Assembly (NCBI GenBank): GCA_900012615.1
Contig: LT009757.1
Coordinates: 1,767,851 to 1,831,850, forward strand
Direction of reading: 5' to 3'
Origin: Agrobacterium genomosp. 13 str. CFBP 6927
GTDB taxonomy: Bacteria; Pseudomonadota; Alphaproteobacteria; Rhizobiales; Rhizobiaceae
Length of the DNA stretch: 64,000 nt
Positions 1 through 8,995 of the stretch are shown one piece after another; positions within the stretch are counted from its first letter, which is position 1; every line of letters begins with the position of its first letter. A program made the position numbers and the translations under genes. The notes under the pieces were generated by a model. The model did no database searches. It was not told the origin of the DNA and worked only from the letters and a program-made list of their open reading frames with translations.

Positions 1-342
1 GACGAGCTGTGTGCCGATCGTGAACATGGGGTTAAGCGCGGTCATGGGGTCCTGAAAGACCATGGCTATATCGGTGCCGCGCAGGCTTGCCGTTTCCCCT
101 GATGCCAGATTTGTCTCACGTCCGTTGAAGGCCGCGCGACTTGCCGAAATTTCCGCATTGTCGGCAAGCAGGCCGAGCAGGGTGAAGGCAACCGTTGACT
201 TGCCGCTGCCGCTTTCACCGACGAGGCCGACGGACTGGCCGCGGCCGATGGTGATGTCGACGCCGTCGAGAATATGCGCACTATGCCCGGCGCTCTTGTA
301 AGACACGTTGAGGTTTTCGATGAGGACGAGGGCGTCTGTCAC
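1..342 (-). CDS. Dpp/Opp-type ABC transporter ATP-binding protein, N-terminal 114 residues (cut by window edge)
   Basis: This is the cytoplasmic ATPase of a dipeptide/oligopeptide-type importer. Only the first 114 codons are inside the window. Walker A (GESGSGKST) is at about residues 42-50 and the Q-loop region (MVFQDPMTALNP) at 94-105; the spacing matches the DppD/OppD family. The start is a GTG at 340-342 that overlaps the stop of the upstream permease as GTGA, which indicates translational coupling. It is the fourth gene of a minus-strand operon (binding protein, two permeases, ATPase). The substrate cannot be read from this fragment. Confidence 0.9.
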   Translation of the reverse strand, partial: MTDALVLIENLNVSYKSAGHSAHILDGVDITIGRGQSVGLVGESGSGKSTVAFTLLGLLADNAEISASRAAFNGRETNLASGETASLRGTDIAMVFQDPMTALNPMFTIGTQLV

Positions 343-1172
343 AGGCTTTTCCTCAGCTTCGGGTCGAGTGTGTCGCGCAGGGCTTCACCGAGAAGCGCAA
401 AACCGAGTGTCGCGAGGATCAGCGCCAGACCGGAAAAAGTGGCGAGCCATACCGACTGGTCGAGATAGGTATAGCCGTCGTTCAGCAGGTTGCCCCAGCT
501 GGCAAGCGGCGGGCGCACGCCAAGACCGAGGAAGCTCAACCCCGCCTCGATGGTGATGACGACGGGGATATCCATGCACGCCAATACGAAAATCGGGCCG
601 ATGATATTGGGCGTGACGTGATGCAGGACGACCCGCCAGGTCTCGGCGCCCAGAACCCTTTCCGCCTCGATGAAGGGACTGTTGCGGATCGCGATCGTCT
701 GGGCGCGGGCGACACGGCCGAAATGGGGAATGAAGACGATGCTGACAAGCAGTACGACATTGCCGAGGCCGGGGCCGAAGACGGCGACGAGCGCCAGAGC
801 GAGGATGATGCTTGGAAACGAGGTCACGACATCGAAGATGCCGACGATGAAGAGGTCGACGACACGGGAGGAGAGGGCTGCCGCCACGCCGAGGGCGACG
901 CCGGTCGTCAGCGAGATCGCGATGACGGAGAGCGAGATGCCGAGCGCTATGCGCGTACCGAAGATAAGGCGGCTTAATATGTCACGCCCGAGATGATCGG
1001 TTCCCAGAAGATGTTGCAATGATGGGTCCATGAAGCGGCTGGCCGGTGCAATCGCGTTCGGACCATAGGGCGCGATCAGCGGAGCAGCGATTGCCACCAG
1101 ACAGAGCAATGTAACCGCAAAGATTGCGAATGTGCCGCCGGGGCGGCGGGAGAGGTCGCGCAGGACGGTCAT
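339..1172 (-). CDS. Dpp/Opp-type ABC transporter permease (DppC-like)
   Basis: Inner-membrane permease of 277 aa, the usual length for DppC/OppC. It has an N-terminal membrane helix (about 15-35), the family-typical LGTDHLGRD element at about 56-64, and a cytoplasmic EAA-type coupling loop at about 169-190 (EAERVLGAETWR) that would contact the ATPase. Its ATG overlaps the stop of the upstream permease by 4 bases (ATGA), and its own stop overlaps the ATPase start. It would pair with the next gene to form the pore of a peptide-class importer. Confidence 0.93.
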   Translation of the reverse strand: MTVLRDLSRRPGGTFAIFAVTLLCLVAIAAPLIAPYGPNAIAPASRFMDPSLQHLLGTDHLGRDILSRLIFGTRIALGISLSVIAISLTTGVALGVAAALSSRVVDLFIVGIFDVVTSFPSIILALALVAVFGPGLGNVVLLVSIVFIPHFGRVARAQTIAIRNSPFIEAERVLGAETWRVVLHHVTPNIIGPIFVLACMDIPVVITIEAGLSFLGLGVRPPLASWGNLLNDGYTYLDQSVWLATFSGLALILATLGFALLGEALRDTLDPKLRKSL

Positions 1173-2149
1173 TGCTGTTGCTTTCCAGATACGAGCCGTG
1201 CGCGCTCGCGCGGATCGAGCAGGCTCTGGGAGAGGTCTGCAATGAGATTGGTGAGCACGTAGAGCAGCACGATGACAAAGACGCCGCCCTGAACCACCGG
1301 ATAGTTGCGGGTGCGAATGGCGTCATAGATCAACGAACCGAGCCCGGGACGGTTGAAAATGACTTCCGCGAAGACCGCTCCGCCTAAAAGCTCGCCAAAG
1401 CCCATGCCAAGCACCGCGACGGTAGGCAATATTGCCGGTTTGAGGGCATATTTTATGAGGATTTTCGTTTCGCTGACACCATAGGCCCGCAGCGTGCGGA
1501 TCTGGTTTTCACCGAGCACCTCCAAAAGGGAGGCGCGCAGCAGACGGGCGATATAACCGATCCAGCCGGCGGCGAGCGCCGCCGTCGGCAAGGCGAGATG
1601 CCAAAGCTGGTCGCCGATATCGCCGCTCTCTCCGGCCCCCAAGACCGGAAACCAACGCAGCTTTACCGAAAACATCATCAGGAGGAACACCGAGACGACA
1701 AAGCTCGGCGTCGAGATAAAACCGACGCTGAAGAAAGCGATAAGCCGGTCCACCCTGCCGCCGGGCCAGCGGGCAGAGATGAGGGCAAGCGGAACCCCGA
1801 GCGCGATGGCGAAAAACATGGCGGAAACGGCCAGAGCCACCGTATTCGGTAACGCCGCCGCAACAAGGGTTAGGACCGGGCGGCCGTTAAAGACATCCTC
1901 TCCGAGATCGCCGGAAAAGAGACGGCCAAAAAAGGCAAAAACCTGTTCGATCAGCGGCTTGTCGAGGCCAATACGGGCGTTGAGTGCCGCCACGGCCTCG
2001 GGCGTCGCGCGTGAACCGAGGATTACCGTTGCTGGATCGCCGGGAATAAGCCGAGTGAGCGCCATCAGCAATATGACGGAGCCGGCAACGGCGAGAAGTG
2101 CCGTAGCCAGCTTGAAGGCGAGATGAATTTGCAGGGATGCGCTCCTCAT
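1169..2149 (-). CDS. Dpp/Opp-type ABC transporter permease (DppB-like)
   Basis: Inner-membrane permease of 326 aa, matching DppB/OppB in length and layout. The N-terminal helix leads into the motif LTRLIPGDPATVILG, which is typical of the B-type subunit, and a C-terminal FNRPGLGSLIYDAIRTRNYP element follows the coupling loop. The start is an ATG at 2147-2149, 45 bases or less downstream of the binding-protein stop. Translation is coupled to the C-type permease by an ATGA overlap. The substrate is set by the neighbouring binding protein and is unknown. Confidence 0.93.
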   Translation of the reverse strand: MRSASLQIHLAFKLATALLAVAGSVILLMALTRLIPGDPATVILGSRATPEAVAALNARIGLDKPLIEQVFAFFGRLFSGDLGEDVFNGRPVLTLVAAALPNTVALAVSAMFFAIALGVPLALISARWPGGRVDRLIAFFSVGFISTPSFVVSVFLLMMFSVKLRWFPVLGAGESGDIGDQLWHLALPTAALAAGWIGYIARLLRASLLEVLGENQIRTLRAYGVSETKILIKYALKPAILPTVAVLGMGFGELLGGAVFAEVIFNRPGLGSLIYDAIRTRNYPVVQGGVFVIVLLYVLTNLIADLSQSLLDPRERARLVSGKQQQ

Positions 2150-2191
2150 CGCAGCGCATCCTCACCTGTCATTGAAACAACACGCACGGGG

Positions 2192-3754
2192 TCAGGCCGT
2201 CGCTTCCGTAAAGGCGGTGTAGAGCCAGTTGTTGCCATTCGGAAGAACACCGGGCTTCAGCCATTTGCGTGAGGCAAAAGCATTCAGATTGTGCGTGATC
2301 CAGATGAAGGCGGCGGATTCGTCGAGCAGTTTCTGAGCCTGGATATAAATCTTTTCGCGCTCGGCGGGATCGACGGTGACGCCGCCCTTTTCATGCAGCG
2401 CATCGTATTCCGCATTCTTCCAGCGCTGCCAGTTCCACTGGCCGACCTGTTCCGAGGTGAACCATTGCGTCTGGAAGCCGGGGTCGAATTTTCCGTTGAA
2501 TTTGACAAGCGACAGTTCGAGATCCTTGCTGGCGTCATTTTTGCCCAGCGCCCAATAGGCAGCGGATTCCAGCGCCTCGATCTCCACCTCGATACCGACT
2601 TCGGAGAGGTTGGCCTGAATGATCTGGGCAATCGCCTCGTAACGTGCCGTCGCTTCAATGGTCAGCTTGGTCTTGAAGCCGTTTGCATGGCCGGCTTCGG
2701 CCAGCAATGCCTGCGCCTTTTCCAGATCCCTTGCGTAGACGGGGGCTTCTTTCCAGTATCCGAGCAGGCTTGGCGCGAGCAGCGAATTGGCGCGCGGATA
2801 GATGCCGGAGTAGGCACCCTGAAGGATTGCTTCGATATCAACGGCGTAACGGATCGCCTGGCGAACACGGATATCATTGAAGGGGGCCTTCTCGATATTC
2901 GGGCCGAACCAGACATAGTCGATGGCAGGAATTTCCGTCACGCTCGCATCCGGCAGGTTCGCCAGCGCCTTTCCGTTTTCAGGGTCGATTGCGGTAAAGT
3001 CGATCTCGCCGGACTGGAAGGCGATTTCCGAAGTCTTCTGTTCTCCGATCGGTTTGCCGACGATCTGCTGGAAGTGCGGCTTGATCGGTCCTTTGTAGTC
3101 GGGGTTTATTTCGAGCGTGAAATGCTCGCGCGGGACCCATTCCTTGAGAACATAGGGGCCGCTGCCGATCAGTTTCGTGGCGATATCCTTGCCGAGTGCT
3201 TCGAAGGCCTTTTTCGAAATGATACGCCCCGATCCATCGGCCAGTGCAATCGTGTAGAGCGCCGGCGCCGGCTGCTTCAGGATGATGCGGCCCTCAAGGG
3301 GGTTGGTGATTTCGACGCGATCAAGGGCCGACCAGTCCTTGGCATAGGTGACTGGCTTGCCGTCGGCATCGGGCTTCAGGAAACGCTCGAAGGAGAATTT
3401 CACGTCTTCCGCCGTCAGTTCGCCATAGCCGCCGGTGAACTTGAGGCCGCTGCGCAGTTTGAAACGGATTTCGGTGTCGCTCACCTGTTCCAGCTCTTCG
3501 GCGGCATCGAGTTCCCAGTCCGTCGAGCCCGGCTTGAAGGAGATAAGCCCCTGCTGCACCGACCAGAGGACGTTGAGATCGATCGGGCCTGAGCGATTGG
3601 CTGGATCGAGATTTGAAAGGTCCTTCTCGACGCGGACGACGATCCTGGAACGGTCGGCACCGGCAAAAACGGGATCAATGCCGCCAAGGGCGACGAGACC
3701 TGCAATGGACGCGCCGCCGAAGAGCACCTGCCTGCGTGTGGTATTGAATGTCAA
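2192..3754 (-). CDS. Extracellular solute-binding protein, family 5, with Tat-type signal
   Basis: Periplasmic binding protein of about 520 aa and the first gene of the operon. I place the start at a TTG (3752-3754) because a strong GGAGGG Shine-Dalgarno lies about 8 bases upstream; an upstream extension to 3838 has no ribosome site. The N-terminus reads TTRRQVLFGGASIAGLVALGG, a twin-arginine signal, so export is probably Tat-dependent. The family 5 signature region (LKSGLKFTGG-like, TAEDVKFSFERFL) is near residues 95-125. Family 5 proteins bind peptides, but also opines, nickel and sugars, so the ligand stays open. The AT-rich segment upstream (about 3835-3880) is the likely promoter area. 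Confidence 0.9.
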   Translation of the reverse strand: MTFNTTRRQVLFGGASIAGLVALGGIDPVFAGADRSRIVVRVEKDLSNLDPANRSGPIDLNVLWSVQQGLISFKPGSTDWELDAAEELEQVSDTEIRFKLRSGLKFTGGYGELTAEDVKFSFERFLKPDADGKPVTYAKDWSALDRVEITNPLEGRIILKQPAPALYTIALADGSGRIISKKAFEALGKDIATKLIGSGPYVLKEWVPREHFTLEINPDYKGPIKPHFQQIVGKPIGEQKTSEIAFQSGEIDFTAIDPENGKALANLPDASVTEIPAIDYVWFGPNIEKAPFNDIRVRQAIRYAVDIEAILQGAYSGIYPRANSLLAPSLLGYWKEAPVYARDLEKAQALLAEAGHANGFKTKLTIEATARYEAIAQIIQANLSEVGIEVEIEALESAAYWALGKNDASKDLELSLVKFNGKFDPGFQTQWFTSEQVGQWNWQRWKNAEYDALHEKGGVTVDPAEREKIYIQAQKLLDESAAFIWITHNLNAFASRKWLKPGVLPNGNNWLYTAFTEATA

Positions 3755-4000
3755 GAAATGTCCCTCCGGTCTGGAGCGCCCGCTCACACGATGCGGGCGG
3801 CGCTCATCAATTCGATGGGGGATTAAAGCCAATAACACATAAATTTTATAGAATAAATATTTTACCTAGAGCGCTGTTACACAACCATTTTTCCCTTTTT
3901 TGCGGTTCTGTTGCAAAGCCGTGCGGCGCGGCATCCGGTACCCGGCTTTATAGTGGCGGGCGAAATCCATCGCTTTTACGTTTCAGCCGGAACCTGCTTC

Positions 4001-4972
4001 ATGTCCCGTCTTCCGCCTTCCGATATTTTTCCCTCGCCCGTCAGTTCCTTGGCCATAGCCCGCATCGAATGGCAGACGGTAGCCCTGGCGGTTGTCATTT
4101 ACGGCGGCTTCCTGGCGGTGACCTGGTTTTGGCAATCTCTGCCTGTTGTTGTCGTGATCGCCATTGGCGGGTGGCTGATTGCCTGGCACGGATCGCTCCA
4201 GCATGAGGTCATCCATGGGCACCCCACCCGCTATCGCACCATCAATGACGCGATTGGCTGGCCGCCTTTGTCCCTGTGGTTGCCCTATGCCATCTACCGG
4301 GAAGGGCATCTGACCCACCATCGCGACGAACACCTGACCGATCCGATCGAAGATCCGGAATCCTCCTATTTCACCCAGGCCGCCTGGGAGAAGATGGGCC
4401 TGGTCGGTCGATATCTCGCACTCTGGAACACCACCCTGCTAGGCCGGTTGACACTTGGCCCGCTGGTCATGATTGTTAATTTCCTGGCGCAGGAGGCGTC
4501 TCTGGTCTTGAAGGGCGACAGGCCGCGGGCGGCGCTCTGGGCGCGGCACGCTATGGGCGTTGCGACTGTTCTGATCTGGGTGGTGGGGATTTGCGGAATG
4601 CCGCTGTGGCTCTATCTCTTCGGCTTCGTTTATGTCGGCGCGGCGCTGAGCAGGCTCCGCTCCTATGCGGAACATCGTTATGCCGACCATCAGGATGAGC
4701 GCACGGCGATCGTCGAGAACAGTCCGTTGTTCGGGTTGCTGTTTCTCTACAACAATCTGCATGTGCTGCATCACAAATTGCCGGCTGTCCCCTGGTACAA
4801 AATCCCCTTGCTCTATCGCCGCCATCGAAACACCCTTGTCGAGATCAATGGCGGTCTGGTCTATAACGGCTATCTCGATGTCGCCCGCCGCTTCTTCCTG
4901 AAACCCCACGACGATCCCCGTCATCCTCGCCATCTTGAATCGGCGGCCGATGCTGCGGCGAAAGAGCCTTGA
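4001..4972 (+). CDS. Membrane fatty acid desaturase-family protein
   Basis: Integral membrane di-iron protein of 323 aa. Three histidine clusters are visible: HEVIHGH at 68-74, HLTHHRDEH at 103-111, and HVLHHK at 254-259 preceded by NNL. This is the layout of the fatty-acid desaturase superfamily (PF00487), which includes desaturases, hydroxylases and ketolases. Hydrophobic segments lie at about 26-62, 140-165 and 185-217. The ORF could extend upstream to 3911, but the ATG at 4001 starts a more plausible N-terminus. It stands alone between two minus-strand transport operons. The substrate (acyl lipid or other) cannot be deduced. Confidence 0.85.
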   Translation: MSRLPPSDIFPSPVSSLAIARIEWQTVALAVVIYGGFLAVTWFWQSLPVVVVIAIGGWLIAWHGSLQHEVIHGHPTRYRTINDAIGWPPLSLWLPYAIYREGHLTHHRDEHLTDPIEDPESSYFTQAAWEKMGLVGRYLALWNTTLLGRLTLGPLVMIVNFLAQEASLVLKGDRPRAALWARHAMGVATVLIWVVGICGMPLWLYLFGFVYVGAALSRLRSYAEHRYADHQDERTAIVENSPLFGLLFLYNNLHVLHHKLPAVPWYKIPLLYRRHRNTLVEINGGLVYNGYLDVARRFFLKPHDDPRHPRHLESAADAAAKEP

Positions 4973-5095
4973 AAAGTCTCGGAGGGGAAAGATTGGTGGC
5001 GGCGATGGGCGGTATCAACACCGATGCGCGCCCATGCCTTTCCGGATTACCGATGGGGCCACGCCTTCCGAAATGGCCCGCAAAATCACGGCTGA

Positions 5096-6142
5096 TCAGG
5101 CGTTTTGCTGTTCCGGTGAAAGAAGATCGGCGTGATGCGCAAGCGCGACGTCGGGATGCGAGCGCAGGCGGCTTTTCAGGTGGTTCTGCCCGACTTCCCT
5201 GAAGATCGGATTCAGTGGATCAACCGTGATGCCACGTTCCGAGCGCTTCAACTCGTCCGGCAATGCGATGACGGGTATGGTGGCGTCATAACGCGAGCCA
5301 AGGAAAAAGGCGACGGAGAAACGCTCCACGCCCGCCGGCGGCGCTACGACGTCATGCACGTCCGCCCGGACGAAACCGTTGGTGGCGAGCTCCAGCAATT
5401 CGCCGGTATTGATGATAAAGGAGCCGGGCACTGGCGGCGCGTCGATCCAGTCTCCTGCTTCGGTGCGTACCCGCAGCCCGGCTGTCGTATCCTGAAGAAG
5501 CACGGTGACAAAGCCGCCGTCCTTGTGAGCGCCAACGCCCTGATCGGTTTCGGCCACGTCGCGCCCGGGGTAACGGATGATTTTGAGAAGCTGCGTGGGT
5601 TGTGGTTCGTAAATCTCGGCAAAGACATTTTCCGGCTGGCCAAGAGCGGCGGCAATTGCCTTGAGGAGATCAATACCGATCCGCGTTACTTCCGCCTGAT
5701 AGCGCAACAGCAGCGGTTTCAGCTGCGGCAAAGCTTCAGGCCATTGATTGGGGCCAAACAGCCGCTTCCATGGCGGCGAGTCTGGACCGATCTTTGCAGG
5801 CACGCCTTCGGTATTGATATCGAGCTGTTCACGCCAGTCCTGCTCGCCCCTCGTCCGCTCCTGACCGGCACGGTTATAGCCACGGAAATGTGGCGACTTC
5901 ACCATTTCGATCTTGAGTTTTTCTTCGAGCGGCAAGGCGAAAAACTGCTTCGAGATCGACAGGACGTCTTCAACCAGCCGTGGGTTGACGCCATGGCCGG
6001 TGAGATAGAAGAATCCATGGTCATGGAGCACGTTGCGCAGGTCGCGGACAAAAGCGGCGCGTTCTTCCGGCGCATGGAAGCGGGAAAAATCGAGAGTTGG
6101 CAGCGAGGCCGTATTTTCGAGGGGAGCGGTTTGAAAGGCCAT
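5096..6142 (-). CDS. 2-oxoglutarate/Fe(II)-dependent oxygenase, isopenicillin-N-synthase-like
   Basis: Soluble non-haem iron oxygenase of 348 aa. The N-terminal DIOX_N region (LPTLDFSRFH, then HGFFYLTGHGV at about 41-52) and C-terminal 2OG-FeII_Oxy fold are both present. The iron-binding triad is H206-x-D208 (AHKDGG) and H263 (DVHDVV). R274 and S276 (RFSVAFF) form the 2-oxoglutarate carboxylate site. It lies downstream of an amino acid ABC operon on the same strand, which suggests it may hydroxylate or degrade an imported amino acid or derivative; that link is inference. The start ATG has only a weak ribosome site (AGGAC). Confidence 0.88.
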   Translation of the reverse strand: MAFQTAPLENTASLPTLDFSRFHAPEERAAFVRDLRNVLHDHGFFYLTGHGVNPRLVEDVLSISKQFFALPLEEKLKIEMVKSPHFRGYNRAGQERTRGEQDWREQLDINTEGVPAKIGPDSPPWKRLFGPNQWPEALPQLKPLLLRYQAEVTRIGIDLLKAIAAALGQPENVFAEIYEPQPTQLLKIIRYPGRDVAETDQGVGAHKDGGFVTVLLQDTTAGLRVRTEAGDWIDAPPVPGSFIINTGELLELATNGFVRADVHDVVAPPAGVERFSVAFFLGSRYDATIPVIALPDELKRSERGITVDPLNPIFREVGQNHLKSRLRSHPDVALAHHADLLSPEQQNA

Positions 6143-6216
6143 GTCCTGTTTCCGGTTTTTGGGAATTACGTGATTGGCCGCTGAACGGCTCGCGCAACGA
6201 TGTCGCCTTGGATAAG

Positions 6217-6405
6217 TCAGGCCGCCAGGGCCTGTTCATTGCCCAGATGCGCCCTGATCGCCGACTTCAGCTCCGCGACGCTGGAAAACTGGAGGTTATC
6301 CAGATCGATGACGTGGAATTTAACCGCGATGAACCGCAGCTTGTCGTTATTGGGAACGGCAATGCCGACCGGCAGTCCCTGATATTCGATTGTTTGTCTT
6401 TGCAT
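6217..6405 (-). CDS. Small hypothetical protein (62 aa)
   Basis: Short ORF beginning MQRQTIEYQG and ending EQALAA, preceded by a good ribosome site (GGCGGAGAAG, 4-5 bases before ATG). It contains no recognisable motif, signal peptide or membrane helix. It lies 75 bases upstream of the 2-oxoglutarate oxygenase on the same strand, so the two are probably co-transcribed. A longer frame upstream to 6558 lacks a ribosome site and has biased composition, so I chose the internal ATG. Function unknown. Confidence 0.6.
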   Translation of the reverse strand: MQRQTIEYQGLPVGIAVPNNDKLRFIAVKFHVIDLDNLQFSSVAELKSAIRAHLGNEQALAA

Positions 6406-6727
6406 TTCGCTTCTCCGCCAATTTTGGCTTTGTGGGTTGGCTCGGTACGGGTCGTCTTTTGACGACGCCCGCATTCGGGGCAGGGAGAAGCGACAACACG
6501 GCCGGGAGCGACGGATATGGTCCGGTGTCAATGCAGACGAGGCGGATGCAAAGCTCATATCCGAAGTCCCTTATGGCGATAATTCTCTACAAAAAATATA
6601 TACAAACCTTGCGCAAAAAACCACCAGATTTAACGAAATTTCGGAAGAAAAATCTATATTTCTCAAAAATAACGAGCGTAAGTAGGCGTTTATCTCAAAA
6701 ATGGCCGGTGCGGGAATTTTCATTCCT
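6406..6727. other. Intergenic stretch without a gene, AT-rich core
   Basis: About 320 bases between the AapM-like permease and the small ORF, both on the minus strand. The centre (about 6570-6690) is unusually AT-rich for this window and includes TATATA-like tracts on the minus strand near 6595-6602, so a promoter for the small ORF and oxygenase is plausible. No ATPase gene, and no remnant of one, is visible here although the adjacent transporter needs one. Confidence 0.5.
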
Positions 6728-7801
6728 CTATGTGGGGCTCTTTCGCAGAAGGCGCTCCAGCCACAGGCTATAGCGGGATGCACCAAAGCAGATGGCAAAA
6801 TAGACAAGAGCCACGAGCAGATAGGCTTCGTTATAAAAGCCGAGCCAGCCCGGATCGGTGGCCGCCGCGCGGGCGGCGTTAAGCAGGTCGAAGACGCCGA
6901 TAACCGCAAGCAGGGACGTTGCCAGCAGAAAACCGATTGCCAGGTTGACCATGCCGGGAATGACGATGCGCAACGCCTGGGGCAAGACGACGAGATGCAT
7001 TGTCCGCCAGTATCCGATGCCGAGCGCGGTGGCTGCTTCCTGCTGGCCGGATGGTATCGCCTGCAGGCCGGCACGCACGACTTCGGCTATATAGGCTGCC
7101 CAGAAAAGGGTGATCATGATCATCGCCCGGATCATCTTGTCGAACTGTGCTTCCGGCAGCGCCATGGGCAGTATCAACATGGCGATATATAGGATCGCGA
7201 CCATGGGCGTGCCGCGCATCACCTCAATGTAGACGACGGAAAGGGTGCGGAGCCCTCCAAGGTTCGAGCGACGGGCGAGCGCCAGAAGGATCGCAATCGG
7301 CGTCGCGGCCGCAAAGCAGACGGCCCAAACGAAAAGTGTCACCGGCAGCCCGCCCCACTGGTTGGATGGAACCGGTGAGCTGCCAAAACTGCCCGTCAGC
7401 AGCATCCAGGACACAAGGACTGCGATCGGCCAGACAAGCAATAGTTCCCTGCGCCAGAAGCGGGGGAGAGCACTTGTGACAAGCAGGACCGCAAGAATGA
7501 CAACGACGAGGGCCGGGCGCCATTGGAGTTCCGGGGGATAAAAGGCAAACAGAATGAAACGCAGCTTGGCGGCAATGAAGGCCCAGCAGGCGCCGTCGCG
7601 CGCAGCGCAATCCGCCGACGTTCCGCTCCATGTGGCGTCAAACAGGGCCCATCTGAAAAAGGGCGGCAGCAGCCAGCCCAATGCCGCCAGTGTCAAAAGC
7701 GTGATGGCCGAGTTGGCGATGGTGCCAAAGAGGCCGGTTCGCAGCTTGCCAAGCCGACCCTGAACCGGCTGTCGGGAGATATTTTCGGCCGGCTTGCTCA
7801 T
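6728..7801 (-). CDS. Polar amino acid ABC transporter permease (AapM/BztC-like)
   Basis: Inner-membrane permease of 357 aa. The start ATG at 7799-7801 overlaps the stop of the preceding permease (ATGA). An unusual long N-terminal part carries several helices before the core: about 30-50, then 100-160. The conserved core has VYIEVMRGTPMVAILY and the EAA loop EVVRAGLQAIPSGQQEAATALG-like segment near residue 260. Long N-termini of this kind are typical of the general L-amino acid AapQ/AapM and glutamate/aspartate BztB/BztC subunits. It would heterodimerise with the upstream permease. The cognate ATPase is missing downstream. Confidence 0.88.
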   Translation of the reverse strand: MSKPAENISRQPVQGRLGKLRTGLFGTIANSAITLLTLAALGWLLPPFFRWALFDATWSGTSADCAARDGACWAFIAAKLRFILFAFYPPELQWRPALVVVILAVLLVTSALPRFWRRELLLVWPIAVLVSWMLLTGSFGSSPVPSNQWGGLPVTLFVWAVCFAAATPIAILLALARRSNLGGLRTLSVVYIEVMRGTPMVAILYIAMLILPMALPEAQFDKMIRAMIMITLFWAAYIAEVVRAGLQAIPSGQQEAATALGIGYWRTMHLVVLPQALRIVIPGMVNLAIGFLLATSLLAVIGVFDLLNAARAAATDPGWLGFYNEAYLLVALVYFAICFGASRYSLWLERLLRKSPT

Positions 7802-8976
7802 CTTACCGTCCCCTTCAGCGCCACCCTCTTGTTGTATTGGTTCATGAGGGCGGAAACGGCCAGATTGATGCCGAGATAGGTGCCGATGAGGATCATGAGG
7901 GCTTCCAGAGACTGGCCGGTTGTGTTGGCGGTGGTGTTGACGATGCTGACGAGATCCGGATAACCGATTGCGACCGCCAGGCTGGAATCCTTTGTCAGAT
8001 CGAGATAGCTCGATGTGGCGAGCGGGGTGATGACGCGCAGCGCCTGCGGAAGGACGATCAGCCGCATGATCTGCCCATTGTGCAGCCCAAGCGCGCGGGC
8101 GGCTTCCCACTGGCCTCGATTGACCGACTGGATGCCCGCCCGGACGATTTCTGCGATTGCCGCGGAAAATTTGATGATCAGACCGGTTAGCAGTGCTGCG
8201 AATTCCGGCGTCAGATTATAACCACCCCGGATATTGAAGCCGGCCAATGCCGGTGTTTCAAACGTGAAGTTCGCTGCCAGGGCGAAGAAAGTGGCAATTG
8301 CCACTGCGGGAATGGCGGCGATGCCGATGCGCCATCCGTTCAGTTTTTTCAACTTCAACAGCACAAAAAGCGTAAGGCCGACGGCAAGCAGAATGGTGAG
8401 AACAAAGACTGGTCCGGCGAGCGGGAAACCTTCCACCGAGACCGTCGGGACATAGACGCCGCGATTGGTGAGGTAGATCGATCCGAACAGGGCGCCTGCC
8501 TGACGCGGTGCCGGAAATGCCTTGGCGAGCGAAATCCAGAAGAAGAGTTGCAGCAGGAGCGGCGTATTGCGGATCAACTCCACATACCACCGTACCAGTG
8601 AGGCGAGGAGCAGGTTTCCGGACAGGCCGGCAACGCCAACGGCCACCCCCAGAATGGTTGCGAATATGCAGCCGAACAGCGAGACTTTCAGCGTATTGAG
8701 CAGGCCCGCGAGCATGGCGCGAAGATAGGGGTCGCCGGCGGCGAAACCGATCGGGCTTTCACCGATTTCAAAGTTTGCCGAACGCCAGAGAAAGTCAAAA
8801 CCGGGTGAAACGCCGATGCGCGCCATCGTCGCCGTGACGTTGATCCCGAGATAGATGAGCAATGCGACGAACGATGCGATGATTGCCAATTGAGCGATGG
8901 GGCGATGACCCCACCACATGAGAAGCCGACGATAAATGCCGGGCCTGCGAGGGCCCGGCGTTGTGATTGTGGACAT
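7798..8976 (-). CDS. Polar amino acid ABC transporter permease (AapQ/BztB-like)
   Basis: Inner-membrane permease of 392 aa. I take the ATG at 8974-8976 (MSTITTPGP), 20 bases after the binding-protein stop; the longer frame upstream lies inside that gene. It has the long periplasmic insertion between helices (about residues 145-250) that is characteristic of AapQ/BztB. The core motif YVELIRNTPLLLQLFF is near 130 and the EAA loop EIVRAGIQSVNRGQWEAAR near 280. Coupled to the next permease by ATGA. Confidence 0.88.
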   Translation of the reverse strand: MSTITTPGPRRPGIYRRLLMWWGHRPIAQLAIIASFVALLIYLGINVTATMARIGVSPGFDFLWRSANFEIGESPIGFAAGDPYLRAMLAGLLNTLKVSLFGCIFATILGVAVGVAGLSGNLLLASLVRWYVELIRNTPLLLQLFFWISLAKAFPAPRQAGALFGSIYLTNRGVYVPTVSVEGFPLAGPVFVLTILLAVGLTLFVLLKLKKLNGWRIGIAAIPAVAIATFFALAANFTFETPALAGFNIRGGYNLTPEFAALLTGLIIKFSAAIAEIVRAGIQSVNRGQWEAARALGLHNGQIMRLIVLPQALRVITPLATSSYLDLTKDSSLAVAIGYPDLVSIVNTTANTTGQSLEALMILIGTYLGINLAVSALMNQYNKRVALKGTVR

Positions 8977-8995
8977 CTGTGAAGGCTCGGTCTTC

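Noticed and set aside
2291-3592. Plus-strand frame of 433 codons opposite the first binding protein
   Set aside because: Antisense to a clear family 5 binding protein and without recognisable domains.
3911-4000. Upstream extension of the desaturase-like gene by 30 codons
   Set aside because: The added residues do not resemble family N-termini and there is no good ribosome site ahead of 3911.
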